From: Campylobacter concisus
GTDB lineage: Bacteria > Campylobacterota > Campylobacteria > Campylobacterales > Campylobacteraceae
Assembly (NCBI RefSeq): GCF_002913045.1
Contig: NZ_PPAF01000004.1
Span: forward strand, 62,001 to 126,000
Direction of reading: 5' to 3'
Length of the DNA: 64,000 nucleotides
Of the stretch, positions 1 through 10,072 are shown piece after piece (position 1 is the first letter of the stretch; each line of letters opens with the position of its first letter). The notes under the pieces were generated by a model. That model had not been told where the DNA came from. It worked only from the letters and a program-made list of their open reading frames with translations, and did no database searches. Position numbers and translations under genes: made by a program.

Positions 1-802
1 AACTAGGATAAAAATTTACTAGTTCGTCCTCGTGTTCCGAGAAAGAGCAGTGAGTTCCACTTCCATCAAACCCAATATTTTTCACTAATTTCTTAGCAGG
101 ATATAGCGTAAGTCCTTTTTGTTTAAATACGCATAGATACCAATAAATCGCCCATGAATCTATTTTACCATCGATCTGCGTCTTAGCCATACTGACACAA
201 TCATAAGAATCATCAAAATTAAAAAGATTTTTTTCCTGTTTTGAGCTGCTGATGATTTGCTCCAAATCCCTTTTATCTCGTTTAAATTTTTGCCATCTAT
301 CCGCCCAAGTACCCCAGCTCCAAGAGCTAGTAAGTTTCAAAAAATAGCTACTTTCGATATCTGATATATTATCAGTAAAAGAATACCCAGTAACGCTGTA
401 TACTTTGCCCTCATTTTTATAAATTTCTAGTGCTTCGTTTATAAATTTTAAAAAATTCGGACTTGTTATTAAGTCATCCTCAAGAACAATTATTTTGCCA
501 TATTCATTTACAATTTTTGTAACGCCGTCTATGATACTATTTGCGAGACCATAGTTTTTTTCTCTTTCAATGATTGTAATATTTTTAAATCCATTTATAC
601 TTTTTATATATTCTCTTACCTCTGCTACTTTTTGTTTTGACTCTTCATTTTTAGCCGCATCAGAATATATAAAAAGATCACTTTTATTTGCAAATTTATT
701 TTTTTGCAAGGCCTCTATAGTCTGCTTCGTATGATCCAATCTATTATAGACAAATAGCACTATTGGCGCTAAATTATACGATTTTATATCAATTTGTTGC
801 AT
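1..802 (-). CDS. Glycosyltransferase, GT-A fold (3' end outside window)
   Basis: The frame is open from an ATG at 802 down to the window edge, so 267 codons are visible and the C-terminus is missing. The N-terminus reads MQQIDIKSYNLAPIVLFVYN, a beta strand typical of GT-A enzymes. Further in, GKIIVLEDDLITSPNF holds an acidic EDD that looks like the metal/nucleotide-sugar binding DXD-type motif, and a Trp-rich stretch SSWSWGTWADRW follows. This pattern fits family-2-like transferases of surface-glycan clusters. The start overlaps the end of asnB by 14 bp, so it is the last visible gene of the polysaccharide operon. Donor and acceptor sugars cannot be inferred. Confidence 0.8.
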   Translation of the reverse strand, partial: MQQIDIKSYNLAPIVLFVYNRLDHTKQTIEALQKNKFANKSDLFIYSDAAKNEESKQKVAEVREYIKSINGFKNITIIEREKNYGLANSIIDGVTKIVNEYGKIIVLEDDLITSPNFLKFINEALEIYKNEGKVYSVTGYSFTDNISDIESSYFLKLTSSWSWGTWADRWQKFKRDKRDLEQIISSSKQEKNLFNFDDSYDCVSMAKTQIDGKIDSWAIYWYLCVFKQKGLTLYPAKKLVKNIGFDGSGTHCSFSEHEDELVNFYPS

Positions 803-2648
803 TATTGCCGGCTCCAAATTTTTTAATTGCTTTTTCCCAAATATATGGTGTTAAATTCTTCCAAGAATTTTCAGCCAACGCATAGCTATTTGTATTTTTA
901 TTTACGATACTCAAAATTTGACTTTGAAGATCAGATGGATTGTCTATCAAGCTAGATTCCATAAAGCCTTTTTCGTGAACCGTATCCAAGAACCATTCCT
1001 TTAAATCACCCTGCATCCAATCAACTATTGGAGAGTTAAATCCAATCTTAGACTTTCTCCATGTTATCTCTTTTGGCATATAAGGATCTATGGCATCTCT
1101 TATGAGCTTTTTTGTATAGCCATTTCCAAATTTACTAGAATACGGCAAAGAGGTTACAAAAGAGACGATCCTGTGATCCATAAAAGGCATCCTTATCTCT
1201 ACGCTATTTGTCATAGAATACCTATCATAATTCCTAAGCAAGGTTGGCAATATTGTTTCATGAAAAATTATATATAGTTGCTGAGAAAAGCTATCAAGTT
1301 TTTTAAAATTTTTATGGTTGGCATCTTTTGACCTAATTTCTTTTCCAAAAATTATTTTTGCTATTTTCTTTATCATAAATTTAACATATATATTAAAATT
1401 ACTATTCCTATCAAACTGTGTTCCATTACCCAATGTCTCTTGATAGGTATTAAGTATGTCAATACTATTTTTTATCGAAAATTTACTATTCCATAAGGCT
1501 TCAACTAAATGTCCATAGCCACTAAAAAGCTCATCTGCTCCATGCCCATCTAATGTCACTGTCGTTCCATGTTTTTTTACAGCTCCATATGTAGCCATCA
1601 TTGGTATCGGGCTAGTTATATATAAATCCTCAAACATATAAAAATATTTTTCTAGGTTATCCCAATACTTAAGAGGCTCAATGTTTATATAGGTAGCTTC
1701 AATTCCTATATGATCAACAACCATTTTTGCAAAATGTGATTCATCAAGTGGAGTACCTGGAAAAGATGCAACAAAAGCATGTTGCCAGTCATTCTTGCCA
1801 TAATCAACATAAGATTTTGATAGATGAGCCATAGCTGAAATAGTTGCACTACTATCAAGCCCTCCACTAAGGGCTGTTCCTATGGATACATCTGCTCTCA
1901 TCCTAATCTTACAGGCGTCTAAAAACAATTCCCTAAATCGCTCTACTTGAGCATCATATGTTTTTGGTGGCTCCACAATATTATCAAGCGTGTTCCAATA
2001 TCTTTTTATTTTTAAATTTCCATTTTTATAAATTCCATTATGTCCAAACGGAAATCTTTTAATTCCATCTATCAAACATTTTTCAGTTGCTTCATATGAA
2101 AAAATATTATCTTTCATCCAGTGAAAATCTTGTGATGGTCTTATTTCTTTTAAAAATGGATAGATGGCCTTCATTTCTGAGGCAAATATAAATTTACCAT
2201 CAGTTGAGGCATAAAAAAGTGGTTTTTTACCAAATCTATCTCTGGATAAAAAAAGCTCTTTTTTTTGATTATCCCATATAGCAAAAGCCCACATTCCATT
2301 AAATTTTAAGACACACTCTTCACCCCACTCTATATAAGAATAAAGCAAAACTTCTGTATCCGATGATGAACAAAATGCATGCCCTTTTGCTTCTAACTCT
2401 TTCTTAATTTCCAAAAAATTATATATCTCACCATTAAAAATTACACAGTATCTTTTTGTTTTATCATACATTGGCTGATGAGCGCCATCTGACAAATCCA
2501 CAATAGCCAGTCTTCTATGTCCCAATGTAATACTATTTTCAATTGTTTCTATCCCAAAACCATCAGGACCCCTATGCTCTAATCTATTTAACGCACTTTT
2601 AAATTTAGTTTCATTTGAAGATGGTATCGTTCCTAATATTCCACACAT
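789..2648 (-). CDS. asnB: Asparagine synthase-type glutamine amidotransferase of the glycan cluster
   Basis: This 619-residue protein has the full two-domain AsnB layout. The class II glutaminase domain starts MCGILG with nucleophile Cys2 and has RLAIVDLSDG and the FNGEIYNF segment. The synthetase domain carries the ATP PP-loop SGGLDSS at residues 261-267. The family hydrolyses glutamine and moves ammonia to an adenylated carboxylate. Inside O-antigen or capsule clusters, homologues such as WbpS amidate uronic-acid sugars instead of making asparagine. Its place between an FkbM methyltransferase and a glycosyltransferase makes sugar amidation the better guess, but the sequence alone cannot exclude asparagine synthesis. 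Confidence 0.88.
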   Translation of the reverse strand: MCGILGTIPSSNETKFKSALNRLEHRGPDGFGIETIENSITLGHRRLAIVDLSDGAHQPMYDKTKRYCVIFNGEIYNFLEIKKELEAKGHAFCSSSDTEVLLYSYIEWGEECVLKFNGMWAFAIWDNQKKELFLSRDRFGKKPLFYASTDGKFIFASEMKAIYPFLKEIRPSQDFHWMKDNIFSYEATEKCLIDGIKRFPFGHNGIYKNGNLKIKRYWNTLDNIVEPPKTYDAQVERFRELFLDACKIRMRADVSIGTALSGGLDSSATISAMAHLSKSYVDYGKNDWQHAFVASFPGTPLDESHFAKMVVDHIGIEATYINIEPLKYWDNLEKYFYMFEDLYITSPIPMMATYGAVKKHGTTVTLDGHGADELFSGYGHLVEALWNSKFSIKNSIDILNTYQETLGNGTQFDRNSNFNIYVKFMIKKIAKIIFGKEIRSKDANHKNFKKLDSFSQQLYIIFHETILPTLLRNYDRYSMTNSVEIRMPFMDHRIVSFVTSLPYSSKFGNGYTKKLIRDAIDPYMPKEITWRKSKIGFNSPIVDWMQGDLKEWFLDTVHEKGFMESSLIDNPSDLQSQILSIVNKNTNSYALAENSWKNLTPYIWEKAIKKFGAGNNATN

Positions 2649-2710
2649 ATACTTTTACAGATCCTTCATATAATTATCTTATAAACCAATACAAATATTA
2701 AACTACAAGT

Positions 2711-3445
2711 CTATAAAAGCTTATCTTTTTTAAAACTATTGTTTACAAAAAATACAGTATTAACAGTCTTTGCAAAGATAGAATAGCCATATTGCCTTAA
2801 ATAATCAGCTATTTTATTGTTTTCAATTTCACTAAAGCTATTTCCTAGAATTTCTATCAAAACTATTTTTGGTTTGTATTTTTCAAAGTTATTTGATCTT
2901 AATACCATAAGATCCAATCCTTCAACATCTACCGATAAAAAGTCTATATCCTGGTTTTTTGGCAAATTTCTATCAAGAATATCCTCAAGTGTTGTAGTTT
3001 CAATATCTTTTGTAAATTTTATAAAATAATTTTCCTTTTCATACTCTACTGCCAACTCCTTTGAAAAAGTATTTAAAGCAGGTTCATTAAAGGCATAGTA
3101 AGTTAAAATTTGTTTTTTATCAGATATTGGCCTTTCTATATTTATATCTCTTGGACGAAATTTATCAAAAGCAATCATACTGCCGGGCATGGCATCTATA
3201 TTAATACCTCTCCATCCTTTTTTATAAAAATAATATGTATTTGAAAAACGCTTGGGATGATGGGCACCCACATCTACATAAAAACCAAATTTCTGTCCTC
3301 CAAACAACCTTCTCAAAATCATATCTTCACCCTCTTGGGAATATGACTTTGTGGTATATCCATCTAAATTATTATTTCTAAACTCGATAATCTTTTCTTT
3401 TACTATTTTTGGCAAAAATTTTTTACATATTTTTTGTAGTGACAT
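2711..3445 (-). CDS. FkbM-family SAM-dependent methyltransferase
   Basis: The 244-residue protein has the FkbM signature. GFYVDVGAHHPKRFSNTYYF (about residues 54-73) is the SAM-binding glycine motif followed by the family's conserved S-N-T. A WRGINIDAMPGS segment holds the acidic residue that binds the SAM ribose, and DFLSVDVEGLDLMVLRS is the motif that closes the domain. Such enzymes put O-methyl groups on sugars or polyketides. The start codon lies immediately after the stop of the gene before it, so the two are co-translated. O-methylation of the surface glycan is inferred from position. Confidence 0.85.
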   Translation of the reverse strand: MSLQKICKKFLPKIVKEKIIEFRNNNLDGYTTKSYSQEGEDMILRRLFGGQKFGFYVDVGAHHPKRFSNTYYFYKKGWRGINIDAMPGSMIAFDKFRPRDINIERPISDKKQILTYYAFNEPALNTFSKELAVEYEKENYFIKFTKDIETTTLEDILDRNLPKNQDIDFLSVDVEGLDLMVLRSNNFEKYKPKIVLIEILGNSFSEIENNKIADYLRQYGYSIFAKTVNTVFFVNNSFKKDKLL

Positions 3446-4141
3446 TTATTCTCCACTCTGTTTAATGGCCGATATAGAAAAAATAGGCTGTATGTTGTCA
3501 ATTGGTTTAAATCTAAAATTTCTTGTTATAAATACGGAAGTCGTCCAAGTATAATCATTTATAGGTCCAAAACCATGAAAATCTATCTCTATAAGATCTA
3601 ATTTTTCTCTTAAATATTTTGATGTTTCCCTAAACCAATCAGAATTATCCAGTATAACAATACTGCCCTCCATTGACTCTCTATTTAAATGTTGCTCAAT
3701 TATTTTTGAACATTCCAGTCTTCTGATACCATCTATTATAATTACATCAAATTTTTTATCAAAATCCAGTATAGATTTTTCATAATCTTCACTGTTCTCC
3801 CTATATAGTAAGGTCTGGTTGTCATTGAGACTAGAATTTACTTTTTCAAACCATTCTTTATCGTGCTCAACAGAAATCACACATTTAGCTTTTTTGGCCC
3901 AATAAGCCGATGAATTACCACTTCCGAATTCAAAAATTGATTTTTCAGAAAAATCAAAAGTGTTTAAGAATTCTACAGCTGGATACGTATACCAAGGTAT
4001 TTTATTTCCATAAATATCTATACAGTCCCATTTTTTTATGGTGTTATATTGAGAATAGTCATAAGCCAATACCTTAAAATTATGAAATTGTTTTTTAATT
4101 CGTACAGGAATAAATTTCCCCACTATCTTTCTAATCACCAT
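3446..4141 (-). CDS. Class I SAM-dependent methyltransferase-like protein
   Basis: The 231-residue protein has a Rossmann-type SAM site: SIFEFGSGNSSAYWAKKA gives the E/D-x-GxG motif I, and VISVEHDKEWFEKV gives the acidic residue after strand 2. FDVIIIDGIRRLEC matches motif IV. It is not FkbM-like in its N-terminal third. It overlaps the end of the flippase gene by 7 bp and abuts the FkbM gene, so it belongs to the polysaccharide operon. The substrate is unknown; a sugar modification role is inferred from context. Confidence 0.75.
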   Translation of the reverse strand: MVIRKIVGKFIPVRIKKQFHNFKVLAYDYSQYNTIKKWDCIDIYGNKIPWYTYPAVEFLNTFDFSEKSIFEFGSGNSSAYWAKKAKCVISVEHDKEWFEKVNSSLNDNQTLLYRENSEDYEKSILDFDKKFDVIIIDGIRRLECSKIIEQHLNRESMEGSIVILDNSDWFRETSKYLREKLDLIEIDFHGFGPINDYTWTTSVFITRNFRFKPIDNIQPIFSISAIKQSGE

Positions 4142-5442
4142 ATTCTCCTTGGATTAATTGTATTTAGTTTCATAAAAAAAATTCTTCTTAATTTGTAACT
4201 AGCAAAATCAAACATAAAACCAGCAATCATATAGCTAACCAGTGTTGCTATAGCAACACCTTTAATTCCAAATTTTGTAATTAATAATAAATTTAAAAAT
4301 ATATTTGTAACCATTCCACAAAAAGTTCTCCAAAAAGCTAATAATTGTAAATTTTCAGCAATAAACCATTGGCCACTAGCAACCCCTAAAAAGACAAATA
4401 TACTTGCCCAAATATGTATTGTCAATACACTTGCTGCCTGATTATATTGTTCACCATAAAGCATATTTACTATAATATCAGATAAAAAAGTCATTGGTAG
4501 TGCTATTGCAATGGCTATCCATACAACAAGGTCAAAAAGCTTTTGAAGCCTACTATAGTATAACTCTTCACTCTGCTTTCTTGCGTTTACTACTGCAGGA
4601 AATAAACTGGATACAAGAATAGTGGGTATAAAGTACCAAATTTCACTTAATCTAGTTGCAGCTGCATATTGTCCAACAGCTTCATTTCCTAGTATCTCTT
4701 GAATCATAACCTGATCTATTTTCATATATATAGATATTACAACTCCGCTTAAAATAAGTGGCCAGCTATCTTTTAGGAGGGATATGGCAATAGTCTTATT
4801 AAATTTTATTTTTTTTATCTCACAAGTTGAATATTTTAGAAAAAAATAAATAAAACCCATAGCCAAAACTACACTATCAAATAGAATAGCCCACGCAAAA
4901 GCTACAAGCGGAGCGTTAATCAAAATGAGTGTAATCTTTACTATACTACTTATAAAAAGAGAGATGATATTAGAAAATACTGCATATTTTGATAAAACTT
5001 TTGATTGGAAATACATATCAACCACATTGAATGATTGAAATATAGTAGCACTAGCTATAATAAATACTAGTAAATTTGTATATCTATTATTTGAAGTAAA
5101 CTGGGTAGCAATTACTAAAACCAATAGTGTTACAACAGCACCCATGAGCTTAAGATAAAAAGCTGTACCTATCAGCTCGGTTGCTTTACTTTCATCTTTT
5201 ACTATCTCTCGCACCACTATACCATCTAGTCCGAGTGTGGCAATGGCAGCAAAAAGTCCTACAAAACTTTGGGCATATGAAAAAAGCCCAAATCTCTCAG
5301 GCCCTAAATATCTAGTCACCCAAATTCCTACAAAAAGTCCAACTAACATACGGAGTATTTTTTCAAAAAAAAGCCATGATGTATTTTTAAAATACTTCAT
5401 AAAGCCTTGATGATTTTTTAATGATATTATTTTATCTATCAT
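4135..5442 (-). CDS. wzx: Polysaccharide flippase, Wzx/MATE-like (MOP superfamily)
   Basis: The 435-residue protein is almost entirely hydrophobic, with about 12 predicted membrane spans. It has the N-terminal [17 protein letters not shown] segment that is characteristic of Wzx oligosaccharide flippases. Wzx moves undecaprenyl-linked repeat units across the inner membrane. The gene overlaps fcl by 11 bp. An internal Met at residue 15 could be an alternative start. No O-antigen polymerase (wzy) or ligase is visible in this part of the operon; these may lie beyond position 1. Confidence 0.88.
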   Translation of the reverse strand: MIDKIISLKNHQGFMKYFKNTSWLFFEKILRMLVGLFVGIWVTRYLGPERFGLFSYAQSFVGLFAAIATLGLDGIVVREIVKDESKATELIGTAFYLKLMGAVVTLLVLVIATQFTSNNRYTNLLVFIIASATIFQSFNVVDMYFQSKVLSKYAVFSNIISLFISSIVKITLILINAPLVAFAWAILFDSVVLAMGFIYFFLKYSTCEIKKIKFNKTIAISLLKDSWPLILSGVVISIYMKIDQVMIQEILGNEAVGQYAAATRLSEIWYFIPTILVSSLFPAVVNARKQSEELYYSRLQKLFDLVVWIAIAIALPMTFLSDIIVNMLYGEQYNQAASVLTIHIWASIFVFLGVASGQWFIAENLQLLAFWRTFCGMVTNIFLNLLLITKFGIKGVAIATLVSYMIAGFMFDFASYKLRRIFFMKLNTINPRRIW

Positions 5443-6487
5443 TTATTTCCAAATACCACTCATAAAGCGCCTTTATTCCATCTTCAAGCTCTACTTTATG
5501 CTTCCAGCCAAGAAAGTGGAGCTTAGAAGGGTCTGTTAGTTTTAGCATCGTGCCATCAGGCTTACTATCATTAAAATATAGCTCGCCTTTAAAGCAAATT
5601 ATATTTTTAACCAAATTTGCTAGCTCTTTTATAGAGATATCTTTGCCAGTTCCTATATTTATATGCGTATTTCTTATCTCTTTGCTATTTTTGTCATGAG
5701 TATCTTTAAAGTCTCTATTTTCTAGCAAAAATACGCAAGCATCAGCCATATCTTCTGAATATAGAAACTCTCGTCTAGGCTCTCCTGTGCCCCAAATTTC
5801 TACTCTGTCTTTTGAAATACCAAATTTACTAAGATAAGCCATAGCTTCATTTAGATCTTTTACTTTTAGATCTTTTATCACTGCATCAAATTTTTCTTCG
5901 CTTAAAAGTTTTGCTAGGTGTATCTTTCTTATAAGCGCCGGCAACACATGTGAGGTTTCTAGATCAAAGTTATCATTTGGACCATATAAATTTGTAGGCA
6001 TAACAGATATAAAATTTGTACTGTACTGCAGATTATAGCTCTCACACATCTTCATCCCGGCTATTTTAGCGATCGCATATGGCTCATTTGTGTATTCAAG
6101 TGGAGATGTCAAAAGTGCATCTTCACTCATTGGTTGTGGAGCATTTTTAGGATATATACAAGTACTTCCCAGAAATAATAGTTTTTTTACCTTATGTACA
6201 TAGCTTTGGTGGATCACATTATTTTGAATTTGTAAATTTTCATATATAAAATCAGCCCTATAAGTGCTATTGGCCACTATTCCACCGACCTTTGCAGCAG
6301 CTAGCACCACGTACTCAGGCTTTTCTTTTTCAAAAAACTCACAAACTGCCTTTTGATCTATAAGTTCAAGCTCGCTATGAGTTCTTGTGATTATATTTTC
6401 ATAGCCCTTTGATTTTAAATTTTTCACTATAGCAGAGCCTACTAGACCCTTGTGTCCTGCTACATAAATTTTGCTATTTTTATCCAT
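5432..6487 (-). CDS. fcl: GDP-L-fucose synthase (epimerase/reductase)
   Basis: The 351-residue protein is a short-chain dehydrogenase/reductase of the Fcl (WcaG) type. It has the NADP-binding motif [10 protein letters not shown] near residue 11, the catalytic Ser in FLGSTCIYP and the catalytic Tyr-x3-Lys in [10 protein letters not shown]. Compared with the roughly 320-residue enterobacterial enzyme it carries extra sequence (about residues 190-220, ending near [15 protein letters not shown]). It converts GDP-4-keto-6-deoxymannose to GDP-L-fucose and follows gmd with a 3-bp gap, so the pair forms one biosynthetic step. A different 3,5-epimerisation product is possible. Confidence 0.92.
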   Translation of the reverse strand: MDKNSKIYVAGHKGLVGSAIVKNLKSKGYENIITRTHSELELIDQKAVCEFFEKEKPEYVVLAAAKVGGIVANSTYRADFIYENLQIQNNVIHQSYVHKVKKLLFLGSTCIYPKNAPQPMSEDALLTSPLEYTNEPYAIAKIAGMKMCESYNLQYSTNFISVMPTNLYGPNDNFDLETSHVLPALIRKIHLAKLLSEEKFDAVIKDLKVKDLNEAMAYLSKFGISKDRVEIWGTGEPRREFLYSEDMADACVFLLENRDFKDTHDKNSKEIRNTHINIGTGKDISIKELANLVKNIICFKGELYFNDSKPDGTMLKLTDPSKLHFLGWKHKVELEDGIKALYEWYLEINDR

Positions 6488-6490
6488 TTT

Positions 6491-7633
6491 TTACTCAAAA
6501 TAGCTCATTATCTCATATCCGCCATCTTTTAGATAGACATCTTTTGTCATGAGCTTTAAGTCCGATTTCATCATATCATTTACTAGATCTTGAAGATTAA
6601 ATTCCCTCTTCCAGCCTAGTTTTTTCTCTGCTTTACTCGGATCTCCAAGTAGCAAATCAACCTCCGTTGGTCTAAAATATCTTGGATCTACGCAAACCAC
6701 AGTTTGTCCGATACTTAAATGTGATATATCTAAATTTAATTCTTTTGCTTTTTCAAAATTTAGTGAGTCAACGACTCCTACCTCATCTACGCCAACCCCT
6801 TCAAATCTCAAATTTATGCCAGCATAAGCAAATGCAAATTTTACAAAATCTCTAACTGCTGTTGTTTGTCCAGTTGCTATCACCCAGTCTTCTGGCTCTG
6901 GGGCTTGTAGTATCATCCACATCATCTTTACATAATCTTTTGCATGACCCCAGTCTCTTTTGGCGTCTAAATTTCCAAGGTAAAGCTTGTCTTGAAGCCC
7001 AAGCGCTATCTTACTAGCTGCCCTTGTGATCTTTCTAGTTACAAATGTCTCACCTCTAACTGGTGATTCGTGATTAAATAATATGCCATTACAAGCAAAA
7101 ATACCATAAGCCTCTCTATAATTAACCGTTATCCAGTATGCATACATCTTTGCGACTGCATAAGGGCTTCTTGGATAAAATGGTGTAGTCTCACTTTGCG
7201 GTGTCTCTTGTACTTTTCCGTAGAGCTCAGAGGTAGATGCCTGATAAATTTTAGTTTTTTTCTCAAGCCCTAGTATCCTTATAGCTTCAAGTAGTCTAAG
7301 AGTGCCTGTGCCATCAGCATTTGCGACATATTCTGGAGTTTCAAAGCTTACATGCACGTGGCTCATGGCAGCTAGGTTATAAATTTCATCCGGCTGTACT
7401 TCTTGGATGATCCTTGTTAAATTCATAGAGTCCGTCATATCACCATAATGTAAGAAAAAATTTCTATTATCAACGTGTGGATCTTGGTAAAGATGATCTA
7501 TCCTATCTGTATTAAAAAGACTCGTTCGCCTTTTTACACCATGGACTACATAGCCCTTTTTTAGTAAAAATTCCGCTAAATACGATCCATCTTGACCAGT
7601 TATACCAGTTATTAATGCTACTTTTTTATCCAT
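6491..7633 (-). CDS. gmd: GDP-mannose 4,6-dehydratase
   Basis: The 380-residue protein has the extended-SDR motif [15 protein letters not shown] (residues 9-23), the RR-T NADP-binding segment [13 protein letters not shown], catalytic Tyr-x3-Lys in [12 protein letters not shown], and the [15 protein letters not shown] segment near the C-terminus that is diagnostic for GMD. It makes GDP-4-keto-6-deoxy-D-mannose from the GDP-mannose supplied by ManC. It sits between manC and fcl with 3-bp gaps on both sides. Confidence 0.96.
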   Translation of the reverse strand: MDKKVALITGITGQDGSYLAEFLLKKGYVVHGVKRRTSLFNTDRIDHLYQDPHVDNRNFFLHYGDMTDSMNLTRIIQEVQPDEIYNLAAMSHVHVSFETPEYVANADGTGTLRLLEAIRILGLEKKTKIYQASTSELYGKVQETPQSETTPFYPRSPYAVAKMYAYWITVNYREAYGIFACNGILFNHESPVRGETFVTRKITRAASKIALGLQDKLYLGNLDAKRDWGHAKDYVKMMWMILQAPEPEDWVIATGQTTAVRDFVKFAFAYAGINLRFEGVGVDEVGVVDSLNFEKAKELNLDISHLSIGQTVVCVDPRYFRPTEVDLLLGDPSKAEKKLGWKREFNLQDLVNDMMKSDLKLMTKDVYLKDGGYEIMSYFE

Positions 7634-7636
7634 AAA

Positions 7637-9007
7637 TCACCTTTTAAAATCATCGTCTAGGCGAATTATATCATCTTCACCTGTATATTCACCGACCTGA
7701 GCTTCTATCAAAACCACAGGAATTTTTCCTTCATTAGACAGCCTATGAACTTCGCCCATTTTTATATAGATAGACTCATTAGGACAAACGAGTCTAGTTG
7801 TCTCACCTATCGTAACAGTGGCACTACCTGATAGTACTATCCAGTGCTCATTTCTATGAAAATGCTTTTGTAAGGATAGCCTTTTGCCAGGTTTTACCTC
7901 TATTATCTTTATCTTATAACCATCTTGATTTTCAAGGACAGTGTAGCTTCCCCAAGGCCTATTTGTCGTAACATGGGCATTGCAAAGCTCAGAGCTCTCC
8001 TCTTTTAAAATTTCCACGACATTTTTTACTTTTTGGCTAGAGGACTTTTTAGATATCAAAAGAGCATCTTTTGTATCAACAACAGTTAGATCATCGACAT
8101 CTATTAAGGCTATTTTTTTGCCACTAGATAAAACTAGATTGTTGTGAGAATTTATCTGTAAAAGATCACTATTTATTGTATTGCCATTTATATCTTTTGG
8201 TAGCTGCTCATCCAAACTATCAAAGCTTCCAAGATCACTCCAAGGTGCATCTAAAGCTACCATTTTTACAATACCAGACTTTTCCATCACAGCATAGTCT
8301 ATACTATTTTGTGGGATATTTTGCATATCGGTAGTGTCTATTTTAATATCAAATTCGTCTTTTTTTGCATTATCAAAAGCTACTTTACATGCTTCAAGTA
8401 TCTCAGGAGCAAAAATTTTCATCTGATCCAAGAAAACGCCTGCCTTAAAGACAAACATACCTGAATTCCAGTAGAAATTTTGATCTTTTAGAAATTTCAC
8501 CGCTCTTTCATAGTCTGGCTTTTCATAAAAAGCCTTCACATCACCATTATAGCTCTCTATATATCCAAATCCCGTCTCAGGCGACCTTGGCTTTATACCA
8601 AAAGTAACCAAGAAATTTTGCTCTGCCAGCTCCTTTGCGGCTTTTACGCTTGTGTGATATGCTTTAATATCCTTTATCAAATGATCCGATGGCGTTACTA
8701 AAACAATCTCATTTGGATCAAGTGCAAGGCAAGCTAATGTGATCGCTGGTGCAGTATTTCTACCAACTGGCTCAAGCAGATATTTAAAATTTGTAATATT
8801 TAAATTTTCTATCTGATCCATCGCCAAGTAGTAATGATCGATATTTGTTATCACGAATGTATTATCACAAATTTTGCTATTTCGTAGTGCAGTTAGCTGA
8901 AAAAGTGATCTGTCATCAAATAATTTAATAAATTGTTTTGGCATCAAAGTCCTGCTAATAGGCCACAACCTCGTACCAGAACCACCACATAATAATATAT
9001 TTGTCAT
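7637..9007 (-). CDS. manC: Mannose-1-phosphate guanylyltransferase / mannose-6-phosphate isomerase
   Basis: The 456-residue bifunctional protein begins with the nucleotidyltransferase signature GGSGTRLWPISRTLMPKQF. VTPSDHLI and FYWNSGMFVF are further family motifs. The C-terminal 110 residues form the type II phosphomannose isomerase cupin, with RPWGSYTVL and SLQKHFHRNEHWIVLSG. It makes GDP-mannose for gmd. It is the first gene of the operon; the 111-bp gap upstream is the only clear space for the promoter, and ATTATATAAG on the minus strand near 9041-9050 is a possible -10. Confidence 0.95.
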   Translation of the reverse strand: MTNILLCGGSGTRLWPISRTLMPKQFIKLFDDRSLFQLTALRNSKICDNTFVITNIDHYYLAMDQIENLNITNFKYLLEPVGRNTAPAITLACLALDPNEIVLVTPSDHLIKDIKAYHTSVKAAKELAEQNFLVTFGIKPRSPETGFGYIESYNGDVKAFYEKPDYERAVKFLKDQNFYWNSGMFVFKAGVFLDQMKIFAPEILEACKVAFDNAKKDEFDIKIDTTDMQNIPQNSIDYAVMEKSGIVKMVALDAPWSDLGSFDSLDEQLPKDINGNTINSDLLQINSHNNLVLSSGKKIALIDVDDLTVVDTKDALLISKKSSSQKVKNVVEILKEESSELCNAHVTTNRPWGSYTVLENQDGYKIKIIEVKPGKRLSLQKHFHRNEHWIVLSGSATVTIGETTRLVCPNESIYIKMGEVHRLSNEGKIPVVLIEAQVGEYTGEDDIIRLDDDFKR

Positions 9008-9098
9008 AAATTTTATCTACTTTAAAATGAGCTTAAAAATCTTATATAATTAAAGCTAAAAAAGACTAAGAACTTACTAAAACCATATAAAATATAAG

Positions 9099-9124
9099 TT
9101 TTGATAGCTTTTAAACTATCAAAA
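9099..9124 (-). terminator. Stem-loop at the end of metF
   Basis: TTTTGATAG and CTATCAAAA form a perfect 9-bp stem around an 8-nt loop. The stem overlaps the metF stop codon (9119-9121). The stretch after it on the minus strand is T-rich but has no long uninterrupted T-run, so termination may be weak and manC expression could include read-through from metF. Confidence 0.4.
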
Positions 9125-10006
9125 TACCTCTCTCATCTTATGCGTTAGCTCTAGGCTCGCTTCAATCTCGGCTCTTTTTGCCATTACACTTTCAACATTG
9201 ACACCAATATTTATACCAAGCTTTTTAGCAAATTCATAAAGCTCTGCAAAATTTTCAAGGCAAATCTGCGATGCTGTAGCTAAAAGATCACCACTCCCAA
9301 GCATCCTTTTTTCGCTCTTTTCATCAACGCTTATGCCAAGCCACTTGATAAACTCTAGCGTTTTTGGCGTACCACAAGTCGTAAATGTCAAAATAATAGG
9401 CAAATTTAACCCACTTTTTGCCACGCTTGTTAGTAAATTTTTAGCCAAATTTATATCAAAAACCGCCTGTGAGATGAAAAATTTTGCTCCCATTTTGGCC
9501 TTTTGGCTCATCCTTTGCTCTTCATCACCCTTTTTAGCGTGCCTCTCAGCTATGCAAACACCACCCACTACAAGCTCTTTAAACTCGTCTCTAGCGATCT
9601 CATAAGCACGCTCTAGGCTCATTTTGGGCTCTACTTTACCAGAAGCAACGCCAACAAAAACATTTATATCGCTACTACTTTTGGCTAAATTTGCTCTAAA
9701 TTCACTCTCATTATATTTATTCGCGACCCTATAAAAGATGCTTGGCGTCTTTAAATTTAGATATTTTGAGTAGTAAATTTCAGGGCTTAATGTATCACTA
9801 AATTCAAAAGTTCGCTCGCTTTTTATACGGCTACTTTCATCTTGGATCTCATAAAGCACCAAGCCATCAGCCTGCACGTCCGTGATCCTCTTGTTCCACT
9901 TTGCGGCGATCTCTTTAAGCTTCGCCTCGTCAAATTCAGCCTTTGGAGGCGTTAGGCCATAAAGCACTATGCCACTTTCATTGTTTATGATCTTATCTTT
10001 TAACAT
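9119..10006 (-). CDS. metF: Methylenetetrahydrofolate reductase family protein
   Basis: The 295-residue protein has a MetF-like TIM-barrel pattern: early strand ADGLVLYEIQDESS, VFVGVASGKVEP in the middle, and GAKFFISQAVFDINLAKNLL, which resembles the GA-F-TQ-FF segment of MetF. MetF reduces 5,10-methylene-THF to 5-methyl-THF, the methyl donor used by MetE. It lies 66 bp downstream of metE on the same strand, which supports the call. The sequence is fairly divergent from enterobacterial MetF, so the exact activity is less sure than the family. The start has only a weak ribosome site. Confidence 0.75.
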   Translation of the reverse strand: MLKDKIINNESGIVLYGLTPPKAEFDEAKLKEIAAKWNKRITDVQADGLVLYEIQDESSRIKSERTFEFSDTLSPEIYYSKYLNLKTPSIFYRVANKYNESEFRANLAKSSSDINVFVGVASGKVEPKMSLERAYEIARDEFKELVVGGVCIAERHAKKGDEEQRMSQKAKMGAKFFISQAVFDINLAKNLLTSVAKSGLNLPIILTFTTCGTPKTLEFIKWLGISVDEKSEKRMLGSGDLLATASQICLENFAELYEFAKKLGINIGVNVESVMAKRAEIEASLELTHKMREVF

Positions 10007-10036
10007 TTTCTAACTTTTTTTGAAATTTAAACGGAG

Positions 10037-10065
10037 TTTAGCGCCTAGGCTAGCTAGACGCTAAA
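10037..10065 (-). repeat. Stem-loop between metE and metF
   Basis: TTTAGCG and CGCTAAA form a 7-bp stem around CCTAGGCTAGCTAGA. No T-tract follows on the minus strand, so it is more likely an mRNA-stability or processing element between metE and metF than a full terminator. Confidence 0.4.
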
Positions 10066-10072
10066 ATTTGGA

